DNA from: Rhodobacteraceae bacterium UBA2776 | GTDB lineage: Bacteria; Pseudomonadota; Alphaproteobacteria; Rhodobacterales; Rhodobacteraceae | NCBI GenBank assembly: GCA_002352425.1 | Contig: DEIK01000096.1 | Coordinates: forward strand, 1-42,125 | DNA: 42,125 nt | Reading direction: 5' to 3' | Shown here: positions 15,739 through 23,339 of the stretch, piece by piece | Numbering within the stretch: the stretch's first letter is position 1 | Layout: each line of letters begins with the position of its first letter | Program-made: the position numbers and the translations under genes | Notes under the pieces: generated by a model | Database searches by the model: none | Seen by the model: the letters and a program-made list of their open reading frames with translations, nothing else | What the model was told of the DNA's origin: nothing

Positions 15739-17355
15739 TTAACCGCCAATAGAACGCAGCACCACCCCAGCCTTAAGCATGGCGTTGAATATCTTGGCGT
15801 CGCGTCCGTAAACGTCACGGCGGAATTGCACACCACCTTTTGGTTTGCTGATGGCCGTGCGGTAGATCAGGTGCACAGGCACCGGTTCTTTTAGATCAAC
15901 CCGTGTTTCCGAGCCGGTCTTAAGTTTGGCATGGAAAAACTCCTGTGGGTTGGCCACTTGTTTGGCCAACAGCGCATAGGCAAAATCAAAGGGTTGTTGC
16001 AGGCGGATACAACCGTGGCTGAAGGCGCGCACATTGCGGGCGAACAGGTTTTTGGACGGTGTATCATGCAGGTAGATGTTGTATTTGTTCGGGAACATGA
16101 ATTTCACCAAACCCAGTGCATTGCCGCGGCTGGGCGGTTGTTTCAGGTTAAACGGGAATGTCTTGGCGGTATATTGCGAGAAATTCACCGCCCCACGGCT
16201 TACGGTGCGACCGCGCGAGTCGACGACGCGCAAATGGCTGACCGCGTTTGGATTGCGTTTCAGCAGCGGCAGATACTCCTTGGTCGCGATCGAGCGCGGT
16301 ACATTCCAGGTTGGATTGATGATGATAAACTCCATCACGTCTGAAAATTCCGGTGTGCGACGATCACCCACATTTTTACCAACCACCGAACGGGTAACAA
16401 ATGTCACCTTATCATTGTCGATAATTTTGGCTGTGAAATCGGTCAGGTTCACCAATACATGGCGCTTGCCACGCGGACGGTTGAACCAGCGTTCCCGCTC
16501 CATCGCAACCATGATGGACTGCAACCGATAAGCGGCAGGTTTGTTGATTTCGGCGATCGTGGCTTTGCCGGCTTGACCATCGGTTGGTAAACCGTTGTCC
16601 AACTGGAACAATTGCACGGCCTTTTTCATATTTGCGTCATAGCTTTGCGAGGCCGAGCGTTTCAGATAACCCATTGCTATCAAACGGTTGCGCAATGCCA
16701 CCACATGACCGCCAGCGGATCCTGCTTTCAAAGAAGCAGCCCCGACCTTGGGTCCATATCCACCGCGTCCAACCAGTTTTTCAAGGCGCAGTTTTTCTTT
16801 CATCAAACGCACATATTCTGGCGTGCTTGGCACAAGCTTTTTGAAAAATCCTTTTGGTGAGCTTTTTTCAAACGCCACCAGTGTTTCCAGACGTCCCCAG
16901 CGTTGAACGCTGCGCACCAAACCGCTGTCAATTTTGCGCGGGTTCACGATGCCCGAACGTAAATCGCCGGCATATTGCAAGAACAACCGACTCATCTCGA
17001 CTTCCATGCGGCCACGGTCTTGGCCGGACTTGGCGGCTTTCAACTGGGCTTTGATTACCGCTGGATCATAGCGTTTGATCGGCAGGCCGTGATTGGCCGC
17101 CTTGGACAGGGCCGCTAAAAACGCCTTGCGACGTTGGCCATCTTTGCCAGTGCGACCGGTCCAAATTGATTTGTATTTGCGGGCTTTGTAAAACTCGGCC
17201 AATGCTTTGTCACTTGATGCAGCCTGCGCAACAGCTTGCTTATAGGCAGTGACCTGCGCATCGGCAGTGGCCCCTGATAAAGAAAATGCAAATAAAACGG
17301 CCAAAGCCGCCACAAAATTGTGTAGATTATTCGCCTTTAAACGCGTCCCAATCAT
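15739..17355 (-). CDS. L,D-transpeptidase (YcbB/LdtD-like) with peptidoglycan-binding domain
   Basis: The 538-residue periplasmic enzyme makes 3-3 peptidoglycan cross-links or attaches proteins. In order it shows a signal peptide (about 1-34), an N-terminal scaffold region, and a PG_binding_1 domain ('GGHVVALRNRLIAMGYL' to 'VQLFQLDNGLPTDGQAGKAT', landmarks). The YkuD catalytic domain has 'YNIYLHDTPSKNLF' and 'FSHGCIRLQQP' with nucleophile Cys449. The start at 17355 is chosen because GGGAG stands 7 bases upstream and the signal peptide begins there; an upstream start at 17403 is less likely. It is divergent from a DUF882 protein, a common pairing in this family of bacteria. Confidence 0.93.
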   Translation of the reverse strand: MIGTRLKANNLHNFVAALAVLFAFSLSGATADAQVTAYKQAVAQAASSDKALAEFYKARKYKSIWTGRTGKDGQRRKAFLAALSKAANHGLPIKRYDPAVIKAQLKAAKSGQDRGRMEVEMSRLFLQYAGDLRSGIVNPRKIDSGLVRSVQRWGRLETLVAFEKSSPKGFFKKLVPSTPEYVRLMKEKLRLEKLVGRGGYGPKVGAASLKAGSAGGHVVALRNRLIAMGYLKRSASQSYDANMKKAVQLFQLDNGLPTDGQAGKATIAEINKPAAYRLQSIMVAMERERWFNRPRGKRHVLVNLTDFTAKIIDNDKVTFVTRSVVGKNVGDRRTPEFSDVMEFIIINPTWNVPRSIATKEYLPLLKRNPNAVSHLRVVDSRGRTVSRGAVNFSQYTAKTFPFNLKQPPSRGNALGLVKFMFPNKYNIYLHDTPSKNLFARNVRAFSHGCIRLQQPFDFAYALLAKQVANPQEFFHAKLKTGSETRVDLKEPVPVHLIYRTAISKPKGGVQFRRDVYGRDAKIFNAMLKAGVVLRSIGG

Positions 17356-17670
17356 TCTGAACTCCCAAACTTTTTTTACCCTTGGACTTATTGTCGCGGA
17401 CAATCGTTAAAAAAACACCGCGTGTCCATTCACAATTGCTTTAGAATGTACAAAATGTCGTAGTTTGGCAATAATCCCCCCCAATATTCAGCGCGTTCAC
17501 ATCGCAAACACAATTTCAGCAAAAATCTGCCGATTTCATAGGTTCTAAAGCTTTGTGAGCAATCCTTACTTGGTGATTGATTCGAGATGTGTAATAAGAC
17601 CCTTGCATCTGGGGATGACATGAGCAGCGAGTTGCAGAAATTGCGACCGACGAGCTACGGGACAGGCGAT
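17356..17670. other. Divergent intergenic region (315 bp) between the L,D-transpeptidase and DUF882 genes
   Basis: The region is AT-rich with a C7 tract near 17477-17483 and should contain the promoters of both envelope genes. I see no convincing paired -35/-10 set, hairpin or small gene. An in-frame ATG at 17620 (with GGGGAT upstream) could extend the DUF882 protein by 17 residues. Confidence 0.5.
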
Positions 17671-18246
17671 ATGACTATGACGGGCAAAGATAAATCATTG
17701 ATCACGCGACGCGGTGTTTTGCGGGCGTTCGCCGCAACTACACTTGTTGCCGCACCGACCTATGCAAATGCGGCAGGTTTCCTGCGTGGCGCTGGCGATA
17801 TCCGCCGTCTGCGGATGTATAACGGCCGTACCGGTGAAAACATCGACACGATCTATTGGATCGAAGGCAAGTACATCAAAGATGCCATCAAAGAGATCAA
17901 CTATTTCATGCGTGACTGGCGTCAAGATTCGACCAGAAACATGGACACCCGCAATTTTGACATCATGACTGCCGCCCACAACCTGATGGATACGACCGAG
18001 CCCTTTATGCTGCTGTCCGGTTACCGGTCTCCCAAAACCAACGCAATGTTGCGTTCGCGTTCACGCGGTGTGGCGAAAAACTCGCTGCATATGAAAGGTC
18101 AGGCTGCTGACTTGCGTTTGAAATCGCGTTCAGTAAGCCAGATTTACAAGGCTGGGATGTCCTGTGGTGGCGGTGGCGTTGGGAAATATTCCCGCTCCAA
18201 CTTTGTGCACTTTGATTGCGGTCAAGTTCGCAACTGGGGCAGTTAA
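17671..18246 (+). CDS. DUF882/YcbK-family (peptidase M15-like) exported protein, Tat-type signal
   Basis: The 191-residue protein begins with an N-terminal signal containing a twin arginine ('TRRGVLRAFAAT', about residues 12-23) and ending 'APTYANAA'. The catalytic-type zinc motif of M15 D,D-carboxypeptidases is kept: His140 and Asp147 in 'SLHMKGQAADLR' and His180 in 'FVHFDCG'. It probably acts on peptidoglycan stem peptides outside the cytoplasm, which fits the divergent L,D-transpeptidase. Start choice is uncertain between 17620, 17671 and 17677; 17671 has AGG close upstream and gives a normal-length signal. A strong terminator follows. Confidence 0.88.
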   Translation: MTMTGKDKSLITRRGVLRAFAATTLVAAPTYANAAGFLRGAGDIRRLRMYNGRTGENIDTIYWIEGKYIKDAIKEINYFMRDWRQDSTRNMDTRNFDIMTAAHNLMDTTEPFMLLSGYRSPKTNAMLRSRSRGVAKNSLHMKGQAADLRLKSRSVSQIYKAGMSCGGGGVGKYSRSNFVHFDCGQVRNWGS

Positions 18247-18276
18247 GCTTAACGAGACCGTTTTATGATTTAGGAC

Positions 18277-18304
18277 AAAGCGCAGCTATCAGCTGCGCTT
18301 TTTT
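18277..18304. terminator. Strong terminator shared by convergent genes
   Basis: AAAGCGCAGCT (18277-18287), loop ATC, AGCTGCGCTTT (18291-18301) and further T on the + strand; the minus strand reads through the same stem into TTTGTCC. The stop codon of the minus-strand acyltransferase gene (18289-18291) lies in the loop. Confidence 0.9.
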
Positions 18305-19317
18305 GCATTTGAGCGTTGCTCATCCCGCCCCATCGCAATCAATATCGCCTGATCGGTTTGTCGGGCTTGGAATGTGGCCTTGTCGGCGATGCCTTCCCAT
18401 TCGATCCCGATTAAGGACTGTGCAATCGCCCCCCCCAAAGTGCCACCAGGGCCGGTGACGATAAACACATCCGGTGCGAATTCCTTGGCGGCCACCTGAA
18501 CGGCTTTGGTGAAATCATAGGTTTCAATCACTTGCGCGCCCAATGTGTAGTCCCGCAAAGCCGCTATATCAGTCGCCTCCGGCCACCAGATTGCCCCACG
18601 CCCGTCAATCAACGGGATTTCAGGCGACCCGAACAGATCGGCGCCCAATTTGCTGCGCCCCTCGGCCGCAACTGGTTCTTGCATGGCAGTGTGAAAAGCC
18701 GCGTGATTTGGCAAGCGCATTGGATAGCGATCAAAGGTTGGCACTGTGGCTTCAAAGGCTTTCAATCCTGCCTCATCCCCTGCCACCACCAACATACCGC
18801 CCAAATGGATCGAAGCCGCCAATGCATGGCCCTTGCGGGTGTCAACATCACGGACCAAGTCCAGCAATTCGTGCTGTTTGCCCGCGATCACCTGCCAGTT
18901 TTCATCTACAAACGGGTATAAAGTCTGACCACCGATCAAGCGGTCTTGCATGAGGGTGCCCATTGTGTTGACGACCTGCATCCCCGCCATCGGCGTGAGC
19001 GCCCCGCCCGCCGCAAGGGCCGTGTACCACCCCATCGAATTCCCCGTGACGGCAACAATGTCAAAATCAGCCGAAATCGCCTGTGCATCCAACAAAGCCG
19101 CTGCATAAATCAACGGTGACGCGTTATCGCCGCGGGTGTGGATGCGGGCCGAAAACTTGGCCATCCCATCCAAGGCCGTAACCGTCTCCTGACCTTGCGC
19201 CGCGCGGTACGCATCAAACGCGGTCAATTTGCCGCCGTGATGACGCGCCAAATAGCCCAGCTCTGGTGCATTATAGGTGCCACGTCCGGGACAAATCAGA
19301 ACAGCTGTTTGTTTCAT
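18289..19317 (-). CDS. FabD-like acyltransferase (ACP S-malonyltransferase family)
   Basis: The 342-residue protein keeps the acyltransferase fold. The nucleophile is Ser94 in 'VTGNSMGWYTA' (GxSxG elbow) and the partner is His209 in 'PNHAAFHTAM'. It is longer than housekeeping FabD (~310 residues), and the elbow reads GNSMG instead of GHSLG, so it may use a different acyl group or carrier. Its ATG overlaps the stop of the E1 dehydrogenase gene (ATGA, 19314-19317), which strongly couples the two. Its last codons form one arm of the downstream terminator, so it has no room for a 3' untranslated region. Confidence 0.82.
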   Translation of the reverse strand: MKQTAVLICPGRGTYNAPELGYLARHHGGKLTAFDAYRAAQGQETVTALDGMAKFSARIHTRGDNASPLIYAAALLDAQAISADFDIVAVTGNSMGWYTALAAGGALTPMAGMQVVNTMGTLMQDRLIGGQTLYPFVDENWQVIAGKQHELLDLVRDVDTRKGHALAASIHLGGMLVVAGDEAGLKAFEATVPTFDRYPMRLPNHAAFHTAMQEPVAAEGRSKLGADLFGSPEIPLIDGRGAIWWPEATDIAALRDYTLGAQVIETYDFTKAVQVAAKEFAPDVFIVTGPGGTLGGAIAQSLIGIEWEGIADKATFQARQTDQAILIAMGRDEQRSNAKKRS

Positions 19318-21503
19318 TTGCCTGCCTCCAACAATGCCAGCGCCGCATCCGTGATCTCACCCGACGAGGGCAGCGTCGCGCCGTAAGCGGGCCCGGTTGC
19401 GATAAAGCAATCCTCGCCGGTGATGCGTGCAATATTTCGGGCCCCGTTTTCAGTGAACATCGTCATCAATCCTTCGGATTGGCTGCCGGTTTCGCGGCAT
19501 TCGTCCACAATGAGGATTGAGCCGCAAGCCTTTGTTTGTTTGCGTAATTCTTCCCTTGGAACAGGTGCGATCCAGCGCATGTCGATCACCCGCACTTTGA
19601 TCCCTTTAGCCTTGAGCGTCTTGGCGGCCTGTAAGGACAGGTAATAGCCGTTCGCATAGCTCACAATCGCCAGTTCAGTGCCACGTCCCGAAACGCCAAC
19701 CTGCCCCAGTTTTATGCGTTTATCTGGCGTCGGATAGGTCTGCATCCAGCCCCCATCGCCAGCGTCGTGCAAATCACGCATCGGATAGAGCGCAATCGGC
19801 TCCACAAACACAACGACCCGTTGCTCCTCGCGGGCCAACCGCACGCATTCGCGCAGCATACAGGCCGCATCCGCCCCGTTTGATGGGCAGGCAATGATCA
19901 CGCCGGGAATGTCACGCAACACGGCAAGGGAATTGTCGTTGTGGAAATGCCCACCAAAGCCGCGCTGATAGCCCAGACCAGCAATCCGCAACACCATCGG
20001 GTTGGTGTATTGCCCGTTTGAGAAAAAACTAAGTGTCGCCGCCTCGCCACGGATTTGGTCCTCGGCGTTGTGCAGATAGGCCAAAAACTGGATTTCCGGC
20101 ATCGGAATAAAGCCGTTGTGCGCCATACCAATGGCAAGGCCCAGAATGGATTGCTCATCCAGCAAAGTGTCGATGACGCGGTCCGCACCAAAGCGGGTTT
20201 TCAGCTTTTTCGTTACCCCGTAGACACCGCCCTTGCGGCCAACATCTTCGCCCATCATGGCGATTTCCTCATGTTCCAACATCAGGTCCGTTAGCGCCCA
20301 GTTGATCAGGCGTAACATCGGCTGTGGGTCTTTCATGGCCCGCATGTCACTGCCAAACGCGGCCTCGCGGGCAGTTTGGCTTGGTCCATTTGTCGGCGCG
20401 CATTGGCGTTTGTGCGGGATCACCGAAGCCGCGACCTGCGCGCCGGTTTCCAGATTCGGACGTTGCACAGCCTGAGCAGCCATGCGTGTGCAGCGCTTTT
20501 CTGTTTCGTTATAAATTTCAAGAGCTTGATCCGTAGTTAGCGCGTCCATTTCCGTCAGCAAACCGACAGAGCGCAACAATGGATCGTTGCGCTCATCCGC
20601 CTCAATCAGCTTCGCATCGCGGTAGGTCACCTCGACGTCTGACCCCGCATGGCCGTAAAGACGCACCGTGGCGATGTGCAGGAAGGCGGGCTTTCGGTGT
20701 TTGCGCACATAGTCCGCCGCCATGCTGGCAACACGGTGGGTTTCCACCATGTCTAGACCATTACAGGTGAAATATTTCATGCCGGGGCGCGCTGAAAAAC
20801 TGGCGTTGATCCAGCCGTCTGGCGTCGGGGTGGAAATGCCAATACCGTTGTCTTCGCAGACAAACAGCATCGGTATCGGCACCGATTGAAAACTGGTCCA
20901 ACAGGCCGTGTTGAAGGCGCCTTGCGCTGTGGAATGGTTGGCGGACGCATCGCCAAAGGACGCCATCACGATAGCATCCTCGGGCAAGCAGCGGTGCTCT
21001 GGCGTATGGCGCCGCGCAAGGCCCAAGGAATAGGCCGCGCCAACGGCCTTTGGCAGGTGGCTGGCAATGGTCGAAGTTTGTGGCGGTATATTTAAGTCTT
21101 TTGATCCCAAAACCTTATGGCGCCCGCCTGATGTCGGGTCATCCGATGAGGCGGCAAAGCTGAGCAACATATCCCAAGCAATGCTCTGCCCGGGCACTTG
21201 GGCGGCACGCTGGATTTGAAACGCCGCATCTCGATAATGCAGGAACGCCATATCGCTGGGGCGCAGGGCTTCGGCGACTGCGGCCATGCCCTCGTGTCCG
21301 CTGGAGCCAATAGTGTAGAACCCCTGCCCTTGCTTTTGCATGGCACGGCTGGTGCGATCCAGCTGGCGGGACAAGACTTGTGATCGGAAAACCTCAACCA
21401 GTTTGGGCTTGGTGAGGTTGGTTTCGGTGACTTCACCACGGGGTAAATCCCCCTTTTTCACCCGATCCAAGAAATTCTGGTGAACAATTACTGCGCGATC
21501 CAT
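19314..21503 (-). CDS. Fused 2-oxoacid dehydrogenase E1 (alpha + beta), thiamine-diphosphate enzyme
   Basis: This single 729-residue chain joins the two subunits of a branched-chain-type E1. The alpha half (1-~385) has the ThDP/Mg motif 'GDASANH' at 184-190 followed by 'CEDNG' at 216-220. The beta half (from ~395) has 'EIAMMGEDVGRKGGVYG', 'DTLLDEQSILGLAIGMA' and 'RIAGLGYQRGFGGHFHNDNS', typical of transketolase-like pyrimidine-binding and C-terminal domains. It would decarboxylate a 2-oxoacid and transfer the acyl group to a lipoyl E2. No E2, E3 or lipoylation gene is in the window, so it must borrow E2 or use another acceptor. It is ATGA-coupled to a FabD-like acyltransferase and divergent from an Lrp/AsnC regulator. 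Confidence 0.92.
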   Translation of the reverse strand: MDRAVIVHQNFLDRVKKGDLPRGEVTETNLTKPKLVEVFRSQVLSRQLDRTSRAMQKQGQGFYTIGSSGHEGMAAVAEALRPSDMAFLHYRDAAFQIQRAAQVPGQSIAWDMLLSFAASSDDPTSGGRHKVLGSKDLNIPPQTSTIASHLPKAVGAAYSLGLARRHTPEHRCLPEDAIVMASFGDASANHSTAQGAFNTACWTSFQSVPIPMLFVCEDNGIGISTPTPDGWINASFSARPGMKYFTCNGLDMVETHRVASMAADYVRKHRKPAFLHIATVRLYGHAGSDVEVTYRDAKLIEADERNDPLLRSVGLLTEMDALTTDQALEIYNETEKRCTRMAAQAVQRPNLETGAQVAASVIPHKRQCAPTNGPSQTAREAAFGSDMRAMKDPQPMLRLINWALTDLMLEHEEIAMMGEDVGRKGGVYGVTKKLKTRFGADRVIDTLLDEQSILGLAIGMAHNGFIPMPEIQFLAYLHNAEDQIRGEAATLSFFSNGQYTNPMVLRIAGLGYQRGFGGHFHNDNSLAVLRDIPGVIIACPSNGADAACMLRECVRLAREEQRVVVFVEPIALYPMRDLHDAGDGGWMQTYPTPDKRIKLGQVGVSGRGTELAIVSYANGYYLSLQAAKTLKAKGIKVRVIDMRWIAPVPREELRKQTKACGSILIVDECRETGSQSEGLMTMFTENGARNIARITGEDCFIATGPAYGATLPSSGEITDAALALLEAGK

Positions 21504-21559
21504 GTCTTCCCCGTCTTTTTACCGGAATCATCCAATTGGGTACAGCTTGGCTGGTTTTA

Positions 21560-21587
21560 CGGCACAACACCACTTGTCATTGTGCCG
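21560..21587. promoter_or_regulatory. Inverted repeat, candidate Lrp/AsnC operator
   Basis: CGGCACAA (21560-21567) and TTGTGCCG (21580-21587) are exact inverted copies whose centres are 20 bp apart (two helical turns), flanked by TTTT before (with one A between) and AAAA after. It lies 57 bp upstream of the E1 gene start and 23 bp before the Lrp/AsnC start, a fitting place to control both. Confidence 0.6.
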
Positions 21588-21610
21588 AAAAATCATGCAA
21601 TATCGCCAAT

Positions 21611-22129
21611 ATGACGGAAAGATCATCAAAATGGCTTAAGGACGAGTTGGATCGGCGTATTGTACGCGAACTGCAACGCAATGCTCGCGAATCCACCACC
21701 AACATTGCCGCCAAACTGGATGTGGCGCGCTCAACGGTACACGAGCGTATCACGCGGATGGAAAAGGACGGTGTGATCGCAGGCTACTCAGTGGTTTTGA
21801 GCAAGAACCCTTCAGAAGAAAGCATACAAGTCCTTGTTTTAATGGACGTTAAGCAACAAGAGACCCGCAAAATTCTACAACGCCTTGGGAACTATGTTGA
21901 AATCAAGGTTTGCTTATCCATCAACGGTGAGTTTGATCTGTTCCTGAGTATCGAAGCCCCCCGGATCGAGGATTTGGACGTGGTTGTGGATGAGATCGCC
22001 GAAATCACCGGCGTTTTACGCACCAAGACATTTGTGGTGTTTGGACGGCGTTTTGACCGTGGGTTTAACGAAACAGCACAACGAATTGCGGCACAGTTCC
22101 TGAATGACAACAATCAAAATGCCGGATAG
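21611..22129 (+). CDS. Lrp/AsnC-family transcriptional regulator
   Basis: The 172-residue protein has an N-terminal winged helix-turn-helix ('LDRRIVRELQRNARESTTNI' region, recognition helix near 'DVARSTVHERI', residues 37-47). A C-terminal RAM ligand-binding domain follows from ~65. Such proteins form dimers to octamers and sense amino acids. The start at 21611 gives the family N-terminus 'LKDELDRRIV'; a TTG at 21536 would add 25 residues without support. No strong Shine-Dalgarno is visible. It lies between the E1/acyltransferase pair (divergent) and the lysine-degradation pair (same strand, 106 bp on), and may regulate either. Confidence 0.9.
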   Translation: MTERSSKWLKDELDRRIVRELQRNARESTTNIAAKLDVARSTVHERITRMEKDGVIAGYSVVLSKNPSEESIQVLVLMDVKQQETRKILQRLGNYVEIKVCLSINGEFDLFLSIEAPRIEDLDVVVDEIAEITGVLRTKTFVVFGRRFDRGFNETAQRIAAQFLNDNNQNAG

Positions 22130-22235
22130 CCCGCCTATTTGACGGCTTCCCCACTGAATCCCGCCAATTACCCTTCTGAAATTCTCCACCCCGGGCGCGC
22201 ACTGTGTGACCAATCGGGCAAACAGGAGAAAACCC

Positions 22236-23339
22236 ATGTGGAATATTTGCATTATCGGTGGCGGTAAAATCGGACAGACGATTGCTGCCTTTTTGGCGGA
22301 ATCAGCCAATTATACTGTAACCGTGGCGGATCAAAATCTTGAAGCACTCAAGGCAATTGACCAGCCAAACGTGGCCATCACCCAGATAGATGCAGCCGAT
22401 GCGGATGCGGTGGCCAAAACGTTGGGCGGCTTTGATGCGGTCATATCGGCCGCGCCGTTTTTCCTGACCCCGACAATTGCCGAAGGCGCAAAACGGGCCG
22501 GCGCGCATTACTTTGATCTGACCGAAGACGTAGCCTCGACCAATATCGTGCGCGAACTGGCAAAAGATGCGGACACGGTGTTCATGCCGCAATGCGGCCT
22601 TGCCCCTGGCTTTGTCGGCATCGCGGGCGCGCATTTGTCGGCGGAATTTGACAGCATCGACAGTCTGTCGTTGCGGGTCGGCGCGCTGCCGCTCTACCCG
22701 ACCAACGCGTTGAAATATAACCTGACGTGGTCAACGGACGGGTTGATCAACGAATATTGCAACCCTTGTGATGCGCTGGTGGACGGGCATCTGGTCAAAA
22801 CCGCGCCGTTGCAGGATCTTGAGACCCTGTCGGTGGATGGGGTCGACTATGAATGTTTTAACACTTCGGGTGGGTTGGGCACATTGGCCGAGAAATTGCA
22901 GGGCAAGGCCCAGTCGGTTTCCTACCGCACTATCCGCTACCCCGGCCATCGCGACATCGTAAAAATGTTGCTGCATGATCTGGGGCTGGTGCGGCGCCGC
23001 GACGTGTTAAAAGGTATCTTTGAAACCGCCCTGCCGCGCACGGAGCAAGACGTTGTGCTGGTCTATTGCACCGCCACGGGCCTGATCAACGGTGAATTCC
23101 GCGAACGCTCGCTGATCAACAAAACTGTGGCGCGCAAAATCAACGGCACCCATTGGAGCGCGATCCAGATCACCACCGCCGCGGGCGTCACTGGCGTCGT
23201 TGACATGGTGCGGTGCGGGATGTTGGCAAACGCAGGCTATATCGCCCAAGAAGACATCAAAATGAGCGACTTTTTGACCACCGAATTTGGCCACCTTTAT
23301 AACGCGGGTGATCTTACATCATTGGAGAATGCAGCATGA
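22236..23339 (+). CDS. Saccharopine dehydrogenase-family oxidoreductase, probably lysine 6-dehydrogenase
   Basis: The 367-residue protein has the NAD(P)-binding Rossmann motif 'IGGGKIG' (7-13) and the saccharopine-dehydrogenase C-terminal domain ('GLAPGFVGIAGAHL' near 124-137 is typical). It is too short for the fused lysine-ketoglutarate reductase/saccharopine dehydrogenase. Lysine 6-dehydrogenases of this family oxidise the epsilon-amino group of lysine to aminoadipate semialdehyde. The ATG at 22236 has AGGAG 8 bases upstream. Its stop overlaps the next start (ATGA, 23336-23339), and that gene encodes an aminoadipate-semialdehyde dehydrogenase, which supports the lysine assignment. A saccharopine-cleaving role is the main alternative. 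Confidence 0.8.
   Translation: MWNICIIGGGKIGQTIAAFLAESANYTVTVADQNLEALKAIDQPNVAITQIDAADADAVAKTLGGFDAVISAAPFFLTPTIAEGAKRAGAHYFDLTEDVASTNIVRELAKDADTVFMPQCGLAPGFVGIAGAHLSAEFDSIDSLSLRVGALPLYPTNALKYNLTWSTDGLINEYCNPCDALVDGHLVKTAPLQDLETLSVDGVDYECFNTSGGLGTLAEKLQGKAQSVSYRTIRYPGHRDIVKMLLHDLGLVRRRDVLKGIFETALPRTEQDVVLVYCTATGLINGEFRERSLINKTVARKINGTHWSAIQITTAAGVTGVVDMVRCGMLANAGYIAQEDIKMSDFLTTEFGHLYNAGDLTSLENAA

Noticed and set aside
21536..22129. Longer Lrp/AsnC protein starting at TTG 21536
   Set aside because: It adds 25 residues unlike the family and would overlap the inverted repeat; the ATG at 21611 gives the standard N-terminus.
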